7,001 bases of DNA from JAAYCI01 sp964472465. GTDB lineage: Bacteria > Bacillota > Clostridia > Oscillospirales > Ruminococcaceae. A model generated the notes under the pieces. That model was not told where the DNA came from and did not search any database. It worked only from the letters and a program-made list of their open reading frames with translations. This document shows positions 6,875-7,001 of this stretch, one piece after another. Numbering within the stretch: the first letter of the stretch is position 1; each line of letters opens with the position of its first letter. The stretch covers positions 1 to 7,001 of the forward strand of contig CAYYLW010000137.1 of NCBI GenBank assembly GCA_964472465.1, in the 5' to 3' direction. The position numbers and the translations under genes are program-made.

Positions 6875-6903
6875 GTGTAGCAAGACTGTAAGGCGAAGAG
6901 GGC
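6849..6903 (+). repeat. 55-bp direct repeat, copy 1 (contains the kinase stop codon)
   Basis: Identical over 55 bases to 6947-7001. It begins CACTTGCCAAAAGCGGC and ends GGCGAAGAGGGC. Bases 6849-6874 are the last codons of the kinase gene with its TAG; the rest is noncoding. The base before each copy differs (A at 6848, T at 6946), so the left boundary is real. Confidence 0.95.
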
Positions 6904-6918
6904 AGCGCTTTTCTTCTT

Positions 6919-6944
6919 GGCCCCCCGCCGTTAGGCGGGGGGCC
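6919..6944. terminator. GC-rich hairpin after the kinase gene, probable weak terminator
   Basis: Perfect 11-bp stem GGCCCCCCGCC (6919-6929) and GGCGGGGGGCC (6934-6944) with loop GTTA. It is 44 bases after the kinase stop. The 3' side continues TTCACTTG, so there is no proper U run on the plus strand, and none on the minus strand either. It may end the operon weakly or protect the 3' end of the message. It sits in the 43-bp spacer between the two 55-bp repeats. Confidence 0.55.
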
Positions 6945-6946
6945 TT

Positions 6947-7001
6947 CACTTGCCAAAAGCGGCATATTTTAGGTGTAGCAAGACTGTAAGGCGAAGAGGG
7001 C
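6947..7001 (+). repeat. 55-bp direct repeat, copy 2 (reaches window edge)
   Basis: Exact copy of 6849-6903, offset by 98 bp, and still matching at the last base of the window. The true repeat could therefore be longer, for example a 98-bp tandem unit that includes the hairpin. No gene overlaps this copy inside the window. Confidence 0.95.

Noticed and set aside
6849..7001. CRISPR array or insertion-sequence end
   Set aside because: Only two copies of a 55-bp repeat with a 43-bp spacer, no cas genes or transposase, and the repeat overlaps coding sequence; a tandem duplication fits better.

Overview
The window looks like a chromosomal piece of a GC-rich, low-copy-signal Firmicute, most likely a gut-type Clostridia (Oscillospiraceae/Ruminococcaceae-like). 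This is inferred from the combination of a bacitracin-exporter (BceAB)-type ABC transporter, an AgrC-like GHKL sensor kinase, a LytTR response regulator and strong AGGAGG-type ribosome binding sites in DNA that is GC-rich by eye. Genus cannot be assigned from the sequence alone.

Layout. (1) Positions 1-1684, plus strand: the 3' part of a large gene for a helical, TPR-like protein of unknown function; the frame is open to the left edge. (2) 1732-1770: an 18-bp perfect hairpin flanked by A and T runs, a bidirectional terminator between the convergent first gene and the transporter operon. (3) 4614 down to 1769, minus strand: a two-gene operon, ABC ATPase then a 10-TM FtsX/MacB-fold permease with a large extracellular domain, translationally coupled by a TAATG overlap. 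(4) 4615-4841: a 227-bp divergent control region. (5) 4842-6874, plus strand: LytTR response regulator followed by a GHKL sensor histidine kinase, coupled by a TTGA overlap. (6) 6849-7001: an exact 55-bp direct repeat with 98-bp period that starts inside the last codons of the kinase gene, with a GC-rich hairpin between the copies, running off the right edge.

How it fits together. The kinase should sense an external (probably peptide-like) signal at the membrane and phosphorylate Asp60 of the regulator. The control region between the two operons contains two copies of a 30-bp tandem site with exactly the geometry of LytTR binding sites (9-bp half-sites, 12-bp spacer, 21-bp period); one copy sits about 33-35 bp from a candidate -10 element on each side. 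The simplest reading is a self-regulating module in which the response regulator activates both its own operon and a BceAB-like peptide detoxification or export/sensing transporter. The pairing of a BceAB-type transporter with LytTR/GHKL regulation, rather than the usual OmpR-type BceRS, is the most interesting feature. No RNA genes, CRISPR arrays, transposases or prophage genes were seen.
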